Source: Micromonospora noduli (GTDB taxonomy: Bacteria; Actinomycetota; Actinomycetes; Mycobacteriales; Micromonosporaceae). Taken from it: a DNA stretch of 52,432 nt. Both the position numbers and the translations under genes were made by a program. The stretch is taken from NCBI RefSeq assembly GCF_003264365.1, contig NZ_PYAK01000041.1, positions 1 to 52,432 of the forward strand, read 5' to 3'. This document shows, in pieces, positions 34,830-43,413 of this stretch (positions are counted from its first letter, which is position 1; each line of letters starts with the position of its first letter). The notes under the pieces are model-generated. The model ran no database searches and had not been told where the DNA came from. It saw nothing but the letters and a program-made list of their open reading frames with translations.

Positions 34830-35667
34830 GGTCTTCCTCTTCCTCCTGGAGGTTCGCCCAACCGAGCAGCTCGCGTAGCTCGGCCGGCGTGCAGCGGTGG
34901 TCGGTGCCCAGCTCGGCGCGGGCGATCTCGACAGCGGTGGGCAGGTCGACAGTGGTGCCGTGCAGCTGCGGCCACTGCCGTCGGATCCGAGCGGTGCCGC
35001 CGAAGGTGGGGTCCTCGTTGGACAGGATCATCGGGTCGCCGTAGACCGCCGGCTCGCACCCCGCCGCGATGCCGTAGAAGATCGCGCTGGTCAGCCGGTT
35101 GGACGCTACCCGGCGGTGACGGCGCAGCTCGGTGAGCTGTCGGTCGAGGAACTCCGGGTCGGTGTCCTTCCACCAGTGCCCCCGGTAGCCGTGGCAGATC
35201 ACCCGGAACCCGGCGCGCTCGTAGAGCCGGCGCACGTTGCGCATCCGGTACTCGTGCCAGTAGAGGCAGACCGTGACCGGGCCGGGCTCGGTGTCCTGGA
35301 TGAGGGCGATCAGTTTGCGGTGGTCGCCCTTGACGTGTTGACCCTCCCAGCCGTGGAACGGGTACCAGATGGTGCCCTCCCGCTCCTCGGCCGGTGGTTC
35401 CTCGGGTCGCATGGCCAACAGGTAGCTGAACGGCGCGCCGATGACGACCACGTTGCGTCGCCCCACGGACCAGGCCCGGCGGCGGGTCTGCTCCGACCAG
35501 AGCAGGCTGGGGGTGCGTTCGGCGTACGGGTGGCCGGGGGCCAGGCCGTCACCGATGTTCCAGCCGTGCTGCACGTACCCGTTGATCCGGGGTGGGTGCC
35601 GGTCACCGAGGCCGGCGTACCGGGCCAGCACGTGCGCGTGGCCGTAGAAGTGGTTGGCGTGGTGCAT
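34819..35667 (-). CDS. Uncharacterised protein in pse operon, possible glycosyltransferase
   Basis: This 282-residue soluble protein begins HHANHFYGHAHVLARYAGLG and contains YVQHGWNIGDGL, VVVIGAPFSYLLAM, WYPFHGWEGQHVKGDH, VTVCLYWHEYR and SNRLTSAIFYGIAAGCEPAVYGDP. The last motif resembles the NDP-sugar-binding half of GT-B enzymes and polysialyltransferase or TagF-like proteins, so it may transfer Pse to an acceptor. No characterised family is recognised. The end is an acidic EEEEDRDD. It starts 10 bp after pseC's stop with GGGAAC upstream. Confidence 0.6.
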   Translation of the reverse strand: MHHANHFYGHAHVLARYAGLGDRHPPRINGYVQHGWNIGDGLAPGHPYAERTPSLLWSEQTRRRAWSVGRRNVVVIGAPFSYLLAMRPEEPPAEEREGTIWYPFHGWEGQHVKGDHRKLIALIQDTEPGPVTVCLYWHEYRMRNVRRLYERAGFRVICHGYRGHWWKDTDPEFLDRQLTELRRHRRVASNRLTSAIFYGIAAGCEPAVYGDPMILSNEDPTFGGTARIRRQWPQLHGTTVDLPTAVEIARAELGTDHRCTPAELRELLGWANLQEEEEDRDD

Positions 35668-35677
35668 CAGGTTCCCA

Positions 35678-36835
35678 TCAGGCGGCGGAACGCACCGAGC
35701 CGACCCGCACCGCGGCGGTCAGCGCATCGATGACGCGGTCCTGGTCGGCGTCGCTGAGCCCCGGGTACAGCGGCAGCGACAGCTGCTGGGCGTAGAACGA
35801 CTCGGCCACCGGGCAGGACCCGCGCCGGTAACCCAGGTCGGCGAAGGCCGGGTGCCAGTGCACCGGGATGTAGTTGACCTGGACGCCGATGCCGGCGGCC
35901 CGCATCCGGTCATACACCTCGCGGCGACGCCCGTCGAGCACCCGGATCGGGTAGAGGTGCCAGGCCGGGTCGGCCCACGACCTGCGGTTCGGCAGCAGTA
36001 CGCCGTCGAGGTCGGCCAGTGCCTCGTCGTAGCGGGCGACCAGGGCGCTGCGGCGGGCCGTGAACTCGCCGAGTCGACGCAGTTGGCTGCGACCCAGAGC
36101 GCAGAGCACGTCCGGCAGCCGGTAGTTCAGCCCGAACTCGTGCACCTCCTGGTGCCAGCCGCCCTCATCCGGGAAACGCAGGTCGCCGCGTTCGCGGACC
36201 ACGCCGACGCCGCGGAACCGGCGGGCCCGCTTCAGGATCTCCGGGTCCAGCGCCGCGACGGCGCCGCCCTCGGCGGTGGTCAGGTTCTTCGTGGGGAAGA
36301 ACGAGAACGTGGTCAGGTCGGCGAGGGAACCGACCGGCCGACCGTGGTACGTCCCGCCGATCGAGTGCGCCGCGTCGGCGAGCAGCAGCGCGTCGCTGCC
36401 CTCGACCGACGTGCGCAGCGCGTCGTAGTCGGCGGGGTGACCGGCGTAGTCGACAGCGGCGACGACCTTCGTCCGCGAGGTGACCGCGGCGGCGGCCGCC
36501 GCCGGGTCGAGGCAGAACGTCTCGTCGTCGACGTCGGCGAACACGATCTTCGCGCCGAGGGCGACCGCGCTGCTGGCGGTCGCCACGAACGTCATCGGCG
36601 GGACGACCACCTCGTCGCCCGGCCCCACCCCGGCCGCCGCGTACGCCACATGCAGTGCCGCGGTGCCGTTGGAGACGGCGGCGACACCGACTCCGCCGGT
36701 CCACCGGGCGAGGTCGGCCTCGAAGGCGTCGACCTGCGGACCGGTGGTGAGCCAGTCGCCGCGCAGCACGTCGGCGACGGCTGCGACGTCGTCCTCGCTG
36801 ATCGACTGCCGGCCGTAGGGGAGCATCCCCGTCAT
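35678..36835 (-). CDS. pseC: UDP-4-amino-sugar aminotransferase PseC
   Basis: This 385-residue PLP aminotransferase converts the 4-keto sugar from PseB to the 4-amino sugar. The catalytic lysine is K183 in FSFFPTKNLTTAEGG, the PLP aspartate is D154 in LLLADAAHSIG, and the N-terminus YGRQSISEDDVAAVADVLRG matches the DegT/DnrJ/EryC1/StrS family. GVQVNYIPVHWHPAF near the C-terminus is typical of PseC/PglE. The start ATG overlaps the pseB stop (ATGA). The other possibility is a general sugar aminotransferase, but the neighbours favour PseC. Confidence 0.92.
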   Translation of the reverse strand: MTGMLPYGRQSISEDDVAAVADVLRGDWLTTGPQVDAFEADLARWTGGVGVAAVSNGTAALHVAYAAAGVGPGDEVVVPPMTFVATASSAVALGAKIVFADVDDETFCLDPAAAAAAVTSRTKVVAAVDYAGHPADYDALRTSVEGSDALLLADAAHSIGGTYHGRPVGSLADLTTFSFFPTKNLTTAEGGAVAALDPEILKRARRFRGVGVVRERGDLRFPDEGGWHQEVHEFGLNYRLPDVLCALGRSQLRRLGEFTARRSALVARYDEALADLDGVLLPNRRSWADPAWHLYPIRVLDGRRREVYDRMRAAGIGVQVNYIPVHWHPAFADLGYRRGSCPVAESFYAQQLSLPLYPGLSDADQDRVIDALTAAVRVGSVRSAA

Positions 36836-37815
36836 CCGTTGATGCCGAGCATGTCGCGCAACTGCTCGACGGTGAGCCACTCGTCGTTGGTGTCCGACTG
36901 GTAGGCGAAGCCGTCCGGCACCGGGTCGCAGTCGACCGGTGCCTGGTAGCCCCAGGTGGCGATGGTCGGCTGGACGATGAACCGACCGTCGGCGCGAAGC
37001 GTCCGCCGGCTGTCGTCGGGCGCGATCATCTCCTCGTGCAGCTTCTCGCCCGGCCGGATCCCGATCTCGTGGGTGGTGGCGTCCGGGGCCACGGCCTCGA
37101 CCAGGTCGAGGATGCGCATGCTCGGGATGCGCGGCACGAAAAGCTCGCCACCCTGCATCTGGTCGAACGAGTCCATGACGAACTGCACGGCCTGATCCAG
37201 GGTGATCCAGAAGCGGGTCATCCGTTTGTCGGTGATCGGCAGGCTCTTGCCCTCGGCGGCCAGCCGGCGGAACAGCGGGACCACCGAGCCGCGGCTGCCC
37301 ACCACGTTGCCGTAGCGCACCACAGCGAACCGGGTGGGGTGCTGGGCGGCGTAGTGGTTGGCCGAGACGAACAACTTGTCGCCGACCAGCTTCGTCGCGC
37401 CATACAGGTTGATCGGGCTGGACGCCTTGTCGGTGGAGAGCGCGATGACCTTCTTGACGCCGGCCTCGATCGCCGCGTCGACGACGTGCTGCGAGCCGGT
37501 GATGTTGGTGGCGATGTACTCCGAGGGGTTGTACTCCGCGGTGTCCACCTGCTTCAGCGCGGCGGCGTGCACCACGTGGTCGACGCCGTGCATGGCCCTG
37601 GTGAGGCGGTGCCGGTCCCGGATGTCGCCGATGAACCAGCGCAGCCGCGGGTCGTCGCCGAGTTGCTGGCGCAGCTCGTACTGCTTGAGCTCGTCGCGGG
37701 AGAACACCACCACGCGGGCGGGGTCGGCCTCGTTGAGGATGTGCCGGAGGAACGTCCTGCCGAAGGAACCAGTTCCCCCGGTGATCAGAATGGACGATCC
37801 ATTCAACTCACTCAA
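36832..37815 (-). CDS. pseB: UDP-GlcNAc 4,6-dehydratase/5-epimerase PseB
   Basis: This 327-residue short-chain extended dehydrogenase catalyses the first step of pseudaminic acid synthesis. It has the NAD(P) motif TGGTGSFG (residues 12-19), the YxxxK-type catalytic region NLYGATKLVGDKL, and STDKASSPIN, where inverting dehydratases differ from other SDRs. ENHYAAQHP and FFVPRIPSM-like segments match PseB/FlaA1. The TTG at 37815 has GGGAG seven bases upstream; the in-frame codons further up read like leader sequence. It heads a six-gene operon with overlapping genes. Confidence 0.93.
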   Translation of the reverse strand: MSELNGSSILITGGTGSFGRTFLRHILNEADPARVVVFSRDELKQYELRQQLGDDPRLRWFIGDIRDRHRLTRAMHGVDHVVHAAALKQVDTAEYNPSEYIATNITGSQHVVDAAIEAGVKKVIALSTDKASSPINLYGATKLVGDKLFVSANHYAAQHPTRFAVVRYGNVVGSRGSVVPLFRRLAAEGKSLPITDKRMTRFWITLDQAVQFVMDSFDQMQGGELFVPRIPSMRILDLVEAVAPDATTHEIGIRPGEKLHEEMIAPDDSRRTLRADGRFIVQPTIATWGYQAPVDCDPVPDGFAYQSDTNDEWLTVEQLRDMLGING

Positions 37816-38179
37816 TGTGGTGCTCCCGTGTTCGTGGATGAACGAGCGGCCCTGGGCCGGCCGACCGGGGTGACACGCTAGCCATGGCGGGTTAACTCCT
37901 CGGCGCTCGCGGGTGAACCACAACCTCTGCTCCCGTGAATGCCGAACACCGCGTAGGCGAACACTTCCGACCGTCCCGAATGTGGGCTGACCTGGCCGGA
38001 ACGGGCCGTTACAGTGACCGCGCGAACGACCCGGCGGCCCGGCGCGCAGCCGGTCCCACGTTCACCCGACATCCACACCGGCTCGATGCGAGCGGGCCAC
38101 CCCGGACGTCACCGACGCCGGCCGGTGGGCCCGTCGGACCAGCGCGGGCCCGGTCCGGCCGGCAATTCTGGAGGCGTTC
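37816..38179. other. Divergent intergenic region, pseB versus GT-C gene
   Basis: These 364 bases have no gene. On the plus strand CTGACC (37987-37992), a 17-bp spacer and TACAGT (38010-38015) form a good sigma-A/HrdB-type promoter for the membrane protein. On the minus strand a TAGCGT (37880-37875) may be the -10 of pseB, with a poor -35. Confidence 0.6.
37987..38015 (+). promoter_or_regulatory. Promoter of GT-C membrane protein
   Basis: CTGACC and TACAGT are separated by 17 bp and the predicted transcription start is near 38022, giving a ~155-nt leader before the ATG. Confidence 0.55.
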
Positions 38180-39916
38180 ATGGCACCCGGTAGTGACGTG
38201 ATCGAACGGCCGGTGGCGGTGGCCGAGACGCCGAGCGGCCCGCCCTCCCGACGTTGGCTGGTGCCGCTGCTGCTGGTCGTCGGTTGGGTGCTCAGCGTGG
38301 CCTGGCGCATGTGGTGGTCCCGGCACGTCGTGCTGCCGATCGCCCACACCGACGAGGACAGCTACCTGAACACCGCCCGCGCGTTGGCCGGCGGTCCGGG
38401 GGGCTTCAGCAGCGAGAACGACCTGCTGCGCCGGGTCGGCTACCCGATGCTGATCTCGCCGGCGTTCCTCGGGGACCGGGACTTCACCGACAGCTACCGG
38501 ATCGTCCAGCTGATCAACGCGATGGTGAACTCGGCACTGCTGCCGCTGGCGTACCTGTTCGGTCGCCGCCTGTTCCAGCTGCGCCGCTCGTACGCGCTGC
38601 TCGGCGCGGTCGCGGCGGCGACCCTGCCGGCCACCGCCTTCTACGCGGGCGTCGCCATGATCGACGCGGTGATGGCACCGCTCGTGGTCGCCTGGCTGCT
38701 CGCCGTGCACCGGTGGATCACCCGGCCCGGCCCGCTCGCCGCCGCCACCGTGGGCCTGCTCGTCGGCGGGTTCCACCTGTTGCACTCCCGCGGCCTGGTG
38801 ATCGTGGCCGTGCACGCCGGGCTGGTGCTGCTGCTGTTCGTCCGTCGCCGGATCAGCCCGCCCGTGGTGCTCGCGGCGTTGCTGCCGGTGCTCGCCATGG
38901 CGCTCGTCAACGAGGCCGCCATCCGCTACCTCGGCGGCAAGGTCTACCTGCTCGGCAGCACCCCTGGCGGTAGCACGTTCGAGGCGATCGCCTCCGCCCA
39001 GGGCGTGGCCCGGGTGAGCGCCGCTGTCACCACCCAGCTCTGGTACCTCGTGGTGATCACGTTCGGAATGGCCGGGGTGGCCTGGGCCGGCGCGGTGCGC
39101 GAGCTGTGGCGTCCACGGCACGGCGACGCGGCCCGCTGGACGATGGGCGTGGCGCTGGTGGTGACCGTCGGGGTGGCCGGCGGCGCGTCGGTGATCCTCT
39201 CCGGCATCACCGGCAAGCCGCTGGACGCGATCTACGGCCGGTACGTGCAGATGCTGGCGCCGTTCTGGCTGCTGGTCGGGCTGGGGGTGCTGTTCACCGC
39301 CGGCTGGCGGGTGGTGCTGCGCCGGGCGGCGGTCGCGGTGGCGCTGCTGGTCGGTGGCGGTGCGCTGATCGCGGCCCGACTCGCGTACGTGGCCAGCCAG
39401 GGCCACCAGCTGCGCTACGGCGGGTTCAGCGCGCCGGACCTGGTGGCGTTGACCGGGGGCTGGCGGGAGCTGCGACCGGTGGTCGGGTCGCTGGTCGGCA
39501 TCGCCGGCTGTGTGCTGCTCGTCGCCGCGGCCCGGGTGCCCCGCCTGCGGCTGCCGATCCTCGGCGCCCTCGTGGTGGTCAACCTCGTCACGATGCAGGT
39601 GATCGACCAACGGATCGTGCGACCGGCCGCCGAGAGCACCGCCCCGACGCCCCGGGTGGCCGACGTCGGCGTCCGCCCCGGCGAGCGGGTGTGGGCCTCG
39701 ACCGGCGTGCACTACGTCCTCCGGTTCAACCTCAGCCATCAGGTGACCTGGACCGACGTCCGGTGGTTCGGCGACAAGCAGCCGCCTGCGGCGGCGCAGG
39801 TCGTGTTCGCCCGCTGGGCACCGGGGCAGGTCGATGACTGGGACGGCACGGCGTACGGCTTCGTCCGACTCGGTGGGAACCCGGAACAGCACTGGGCGGC
39901 CTGGCGGCGGGCCTGA
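38180..39916 (+). CDS. GT-C glycosyltransferase-like membrane protein (GT39/ArnT type)
   Basis: This 578-residue polytopic protein has a cytoplasmic N-terminus, about eleven membrane segments and a C-terminal extracytoplasmic domain of ~120 residues. The acidic motif HTDEDSYL (residues 56-63) lies in the first periplasmic loop, like the catalytic D/E of GT-C enzymes that use lipid-linked sugars. This suggests transfer of a sugar from a polyprenyl phosphate outside the membrane. The ATG has TGGAGGCG upstream. It is divergent from the pse operon and next to pseH, so it may act on the same glycan; the donor is unknown. Confidence 0.8.
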   Translation: MAPGSDVIERPVAVAETPSGPPSRRWLVPLLLVVGWVLSVAWRMWWSRHVVLPIAHTDEDSYLNTARALAGGPGGFSSENDLLRRVGYPMLISPAFLGDRDFTDSYRIVQLINAMVNSALLPLAYLFGRRLFQLRRSYALLGAVAAATLPATAFYAGVAMIDAVMAPLVVAWLLAVHRWITRPGPLAAATVGLLVGGFHLLHSRGLVIVAVHAGLVLLLFVRRRISPPVVLAALLPVLAMALVNEAAIRYLGGKVYLLGSTPGGSTFEAIASAQGVARVSAAVTTQLWYLVVITFGMAGVAWAGAVRELWRPRHGDAARWTMGVALVVTVGVAGGASVILSGITGKPLDAIYGRYVQMLAPFWLLVGLGVLFTAGWRVVLRRAAVAVALLVGGGALIAARLAYVASQGHQLRYGGFSAPDLVALTGGWRELRPVVGSLVGIAGCVLLVAAARVPRLRLPILGALVVVNLVTMQVIDQRIVRPAAESTAPTPRVADVGVRPGERVWASTGVHYVLRFNLSHQVTWTDVRWFGDKQPPAAAQVVFARWAPGQVDDWDGTAYGFVRLGGNPEQHWAAWRRA

Positions 39917-39926
39917 CCCACCCCGC

Positions 39927-39969
39927 CCCGGTGGACACCGCTATTCGTGAACGGCGGATGTCCACCGGG
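39927..39969. terminator. 11-bp inverted repeat between convergent genes
   Basis: The arms cccggtggaca (39927-39937) and tgtccaccggg (39959-39969) are perfect, with further partial pairing inside. It lies 10 bp after the GT-C stop and ~50 bp after the pseH stop, so it can serve both transcripts. Confidence 0.7.
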
Positions 39970-40018
39970 AGCACTGTCGGTTAATGGTTCCCGTCCATTA
40001 CGGAAAAGTGTCCGACAA

Positions 40019-40528
40019 TCAGCGCTGGCGGCGGTCGGCCCGAGCCAGGGAAATCGGGATGACGGTGATTTCCCGACCGTCGGACAGCTCCTGTCGTGGG
40101 GTGCCCTCGACGAATCGGAAACGCCGGTTCATCTGTCGTACGACTGTATTGTGGCCGAGCACCTCGCCGTCGAGTCGGTCCAGGTGCAGCCCGTCGAAGG
40201 CGTACTCGACGGCCTCCCGCATGACACCCAGCCAGGCCGGCAGTGTCTCGCCTCGCCCGTCCAGCCCGTCGGCGTCGAGATAGAAGCCCCACGCGCCGGT
40301 TCGGGGGCCGTCCAACCGCAGGTCGAAGAAGGTGACCACACCGCAGGGCCGGTCGTCGCGGACGTACACCAGCACTCGCCGGGACGGGTCGTCGCGGACC
40401 GCCGACCACCACCGGGCGTGCTCCTCGGCGGTGATCTCGTGACTGGTCTTGCTGACCTGTCGATTGGTTTCCTGATTACGCCAGGACAACATCAGATGAA
40501 CGTCGTCCGTCGTCGCTTCGCGCAGCAC
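40019..40528 (-). CDS. pseH: GNAT N-acyltransferase, PseH-like
   Basis: This 169-residue GNAT protein acylates the 4-amino group of the sugar made by PseC. It begins LREATTDDVHLMLSWRNQETNRQ, with the WRN motif typical of PseH, and has VVTFFDLR and EVLGHNTVVRQMNRRFRFVEG, the last carrying the pattern that binds the acyl donor's pantetheine. The donor is usually acetyl-CoA; here an ACP gene is divergently encoded ~100 bp away, so an acyl-ACP donor is possible. The GTG start at 40528 has AGGAAAG a little far upstream. Confidence 0.85.
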   Translation of the reverse strand: MLREATTDDVHLMLSWRNQETNRQVSKTSHEITAEEHARWWSAVRDDPSRRVLVYVRDDRPCGVVTFFDLRLDGPRTGAWGFYLDADGLDGRGETLPAWLGVMREAVEYAFDGLHLDRLDGEVLGHNTVVRQMNRRFRFVEGTPRQELSDGREITVIPISLARADRRQR

Positions 40529-40615
40529 GTGCGTCTCGCTTTCCTAGCCGTTCATGTCGGGTTCCGGCACCTTACCCGGGCCTACCGGGAAATCAGATAG
40601 GCATTCGTTGGGTTG

Positions 40616-40621
40616 TAGACT
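40616..40621 (+). promoter_or_regulatory. -10 element of a likely leaderless promoter (ACP operon)
   Basis: TAGACT, seven bases, then the ATG of the ACP gene. No ribosome-binding site is seen, so transcription would start at the initiation codon and the operon would be leaderless. Confidence 0.55.
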
Positions 40622-40628
40622 GCGGCGC

Positions 40629-40880
40629 ATGAACGAATTGAGTCGCGCGCAGATCCGCGACCTCATGGCTCAGGTCCTGAAGAATCAGGACAAGGAGCTG
40701 CCCGCGGACGACGCGGCGCAGTTGCGGGAGATCGGCTTCCGGTCGCTCGACTTCTCCGAACTGGCCCTGCGGGTGGAGGACGAGACGGGGGAGGAGCTCA
40801 ACTTCGACGCCCCCGGGCTGCGTCGCATCGCCACCGTCGGGGACGTCCTCGACTTCCTCGTCGAGCTTCAACACCAGTGA
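40629..40880 (+). CDS. Acyl carrier protein
   Basis: This 83-residue acidic protein has the ACP fold. The phosphopantetheine attachment serine is S39 in IGFRSLDFSELALRVE, where FRSLDF replaces the common DSL, and the helix ETGEELNFDAPGLR follows. It would carry an acyl or aminoacyl thioester. The ATG is probably leaderless. It heads a four-gene operon with an AMP ligase, a reductase and a phosphopantetheinyl transferase, each overlapping the next. It is small and stand-alone like DltC rather than like fatty-acid or PKS ACPs. Confidence 0.9.
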   Translation: MNELSRAQIRDLMAQVLKNQDKELPADDAAQLREIGFRSLDFSELALRVEDETGEELNFDAPGLRRIATVGDVLDFLVELQHQ

Positions 40881-42157
40881 CCGTCGCGACGTCGCGCCAC
40901 CTGACCCCCGCCAGCCCGGAGCCGGCCGGTGTCGACAACCGGCTCGTCGTCGGTGGCGCCGCGCTGACCTGGCGTTCGCTGCCGACGCCCACCCTGCCCG
41001 ACCCGGTGGCGGTGCTCGCCCACTCGGCAGTGCACGCGCTCACCGCGGCGCGGCAGCACGCCGTGCACGGCACCGAGCTGCTGCTCAGCACCGCGAGTCG
41101 GGTCGACGCGGCGATGCGCACCGAGCTGCTGGCCGCCGGGTTCACCGTCAGCGTCCTCGACGACGACGGCGTGCACCCGAGCGCACCGGCCCGGCCGCGA
41201 GCCGCCGAGCCGGGCCGGCTCTGGCTGCTGACCTCTGGCTCCACCGGGCGTCCGAAGCGGGTCGGGCACACCCTCGACACGCTGACCACAGTGCGGGCCG
41301 ATCAGCCCGACCGCACCTGGCTCTGCCCGTACGCCCCCGGCACGTACGCCTGGTGGCAGGTCGTCACCCTGTCGCTGACCCAGCCGGGCCAGCACCTGGT
41401 GGTGGTCGAGCCGGACGAGCTGGACGACTGGCCCACTGTCGCGGCCACCCAAGGGGTGGACGCGGCGTCCGGCACCCCGACCTTCTGGCGGCGCACCCTC
41501 TACCGCGACGCCGAAGCGCTGGCCCGGGTGCCGCTGCGTCAGATCACCCTCGGCGGCGAGCCGGTGGACCAGGCGATCCTGGACCAGCTGCGGGAGGTCT
41601 TCCCGACGGCCCGGATCTCCTGGATCTACGCGTCCTCCGAGGTGGGGGCGTCCATTGTGGTGCACGACGGGCGGGCCGGGTTCCCGGTCGACTGGCTGGA
41701 CCGGGAGACCCCGGGCCGGCCGACGCTCTCCGTCCGCGACGACGAGCTGGTGGTCACCTCCCCGTACCACGGGGCCGGTCTCGCCGGCCCGATCCGCACC
41801 GGCGACCGGGTGCAGGTGCTCGACGGCCGGGTGCTGATCACCGGCCGACTGGACTCCGACGAGATCAACGTCGGTGGCAGCAAGGTCTCCGCCGGCCTGG
41901 TCCGCGGCGTGCTGACCGGGCATCCGGCGGTGGCCTGGGCCCGGGTGACCGGCCGCCGCGCCCCGGTGCTCGGGCGGATGGTGGTCGCCGAGGTGGTCCT
42001 CGCCGCTGCCGACCCGTCCGGCGCTGACACCGGTGTGCCGGACGAGGCCGCGCTGGTCCGCTGGTGCGCCGACCGGCTTCCCGAGCACGCGGTGCCACGC
42101 CGCATTCGCGTCCTGACCGACATTCCCGTCAAGGAGACCCTGAAGAGCGATGTCTGA
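40877..42157 (+). CDS. AMP-forming acyl/aminoacyl-ACP ligase (ANL family)
   Basis: This 426-residue adenylating enzyme probably activates an acid and loads it onto the neighbouring ACP. It has A3 LLTSGSTGRPKRVGHT (residues 117-132), WIYASSEVGAS, the A7-A8 region RTGDRVQVLDGRVLITGRLDSDEINVGG and a terminal lysine motif IPVKETLKSDV. The part before A3 is only ~115 residues, shorter than in most ligases, so the N-terminal subdomain is reduced. The GTG overlaps the ACP stop (GTGA). The acid substrate cannot be read from the sequence. Confidence 0.9.
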   Translation: MTVATSRHLTPASPEPAGVDNRLVVGGAALTWRSLPTPTLPDPVAVLAHSAVHALTAARQHAVHGTELLLSTASRVDAAMRTELLAAGFTVSVLDDDGVHPSAPARPRAAEPGRLWLLTSGSTGRPKRVGHTLDTLTTVRADQPDRTWLCPYAPGTYAWWQVVTLSLTQPGQHLVVVEPDELDDWPTVAATQGVDAASGTPTFWRRTLYRDAEALARVPLRQITLGGEPVDQAILDQLREVFPTARISWIYASSEVGASIVVHDGRAGFPVDWLDRETPGRPTLSVRDDELVVTSPYHGAGLAGPIRTGDRVQVLDGRVLITGRLDSDEINVGGSKVSAGLVRGVLTGHPAVAWARVTGRRAPVLGRMVVAEVVLAAADPSGADTGVPDEAALVRWCADRLPEHAVPRRIRVLTDIPVKETLKSDV

Positions 42158-42905
42158 GCCAGCCGACACCCAGCTCGTCCCGCCCAGCTCAGTGGTCCTC
42201 GTCTCCGGCGGTTCCCGTGGCCTGGGCCTGGCCATCGTCACCGACCTGCTCGACGCGGGCGTACGCGTGGCCGCGTTCGCCCGCACCGTCACCCCGGAGC
42301 TGGAGAAGCTCGCCGCCGAGCACCCCGACCGGGTGCACGTCGGCTCGGTGGACGTCACCGACCTGCGCGCCGCGCAGATCTTCGTCCGTGAGGTGGAGCA
42401 GCGCCTCGGCCCGATCGACGGCATCGTCAACAACGCCGCCATGGGGCAGGACTCCCTGCACGCACACACCGCCGCCGACGACATCGCCCGGATCATCGAG
42501 ACCAACCTGACGGCCCCGCTTCAGCTGACCCGGTTGGTGATCCGTCGGATGCTCGCCAAGGGGCTGCGCGGGCGGATCGTCAACATCACCTCGATCTGCG
42601 GGCAGCGCGGTTTCCCCGGCCTGGTCGCGTACTCGGCCACCAAGGGCGGCATGGACGCCGCCACCCGCTCGCTCGCCCGCGAACTGGGCGGCCGGATGCT
42701 GGTCAACTCGGTCGCGCCCGGATTCTTCGCCTCGGAGATGTCCGCCGTGCTCGGTCCGACCCAGCTCGACCAGATCGTGCGCCGCACCCCGACCGGTCAC
42801 CTGACCGAGCCGGTGGAGGTCACCCCGGTCGTGCGGATGCTGCTGCGGGAGCACACCAACATCAACGGCCAGGTCATAGTGGTGGACGGTGCCGCCGCCA
42901 TCTGA
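42150..42905 (+). CDS. FabG-like short-chain reductase (SDR)
   Basis: This 251-residue NAD(P)H-dependent reductase resembles 3-oxoacyl-ACP reductase. It has the cofactor motif SGGSRGLGLA (residues 19-28), NNAAMG, and the triad S148, Y161, K165 in NITSICGQ...AYSATKGG. The last residues NGQVIVVDGAAAI are typical of the family. It overlaps the ligase gene by 8 bp. In this setting it would reduce a 3-keto group on the ACP-bound acyl chain; a sugar substrate is the alternative. Confidence 0.88.
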   Translation: MSEPADTQLVPPSSVVLVSGGSRGLGLAIVTDLLDAGVRVAAFARTVTPELEKLAAEHPDRVHVGSVDVTDLRAAQIFVREVEQRLGPIDGIVNNAAMGQDSLHAHTAADDIARIIETNLTAPLQLTRLVIRRMLAKGLRGRIVNITSICGQRGFPGLVAYSATKGGMDAATRSLARELGGRMLVNSVAPGFFASEMSAVLGPTQLDQIVRRTPTGHLTEPVEVTPVVRMLLREHTNINGQVIVVDGAAAI

Positions 42906-43413
42906 CCTGCGGGGTGTTCCCCTGCCGGTGCAACCAGCACGGCACGGCGGGGCGGCCGTGCCGCGTCCGGTGCCGGGGTTGCTCGTCGCCGCCGAGCAGC
43001 ATCTGCGCATCGGGTCGCCGGCCGCGATGGCAGACGCGGTGACCCGCAGTCACCTCGACGATGGACGGTGCGTCGGCTGGTACGGCCCACCGGCGCCCGG
43101 CTGGCGGGTGGCCGTCGACGCGGAGCGCGCCGATGCCCCGGTGCCCCCGGCGCTGGCCCGCCGGTTCGGCACGGCGGACTTCTGGGCCCGCTGGACGCGG
43201 GCCGAATGCTGGTGCAAGTTGGCCGATGTGTCGGTGGCGGCGTGGTGGCGGCGCCATGGTCTGGGTACGCCGGCCGACGGATCGGCGATCTGGCGGACCC
43301 TCTGGGTGGCCGACCTGGTGGTCACCGTCGGCTTCGCCCCGACCCTCCCGCCCCGCGATCTTGCACTTTGTGACGCCGAATCGCGGCTTGCGCGCCTTTC
43401 GCCGGAACAGTAA
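42889..43413 (+). CDS. 4'-phosphopantetheinyl transferase-like protein
   Basis: This 174-residue protein resembles the AcpS/Sfp superfamily. The magnesium site is suggested by GWRVAVDAERAD (D77) and the second motif by FWARWTRAECWCKLADV (E106, K110), where WTRxExxxK is typical. It would attach phosphopantetheine to S39 of the ACP. It starts at a GTG inside the reductase gene. The last ~20 residues (PRDLALCDAESRLARL) are encoded by an inverted-repeat element and do not look like the family, so the original C-terminus may have been replaced. Confidence 0.75.
   Translation: MPPPSDLRGVPLPVQPARHGGAAVPRPVPGLLVAAEQHLRIGSPAAMADAVTRSHLDDGRCVGWYGPPAPGWRVAVDAERADAPVPPALARRFGTADFWARWTRAECWCKLADVSVAAWWRRHGLGTPADGSAIWRTLWVADLVVTVGFAPTLPPRDLALCDAESRLARLSPEQ

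Noticed and set aside
33273..35135. 620-codon plus-strand frame in the pse operon
   Set aside because: The overlapping minus-strand genes have ribosome-binding sites, coupled starts and better amino-acid composition.
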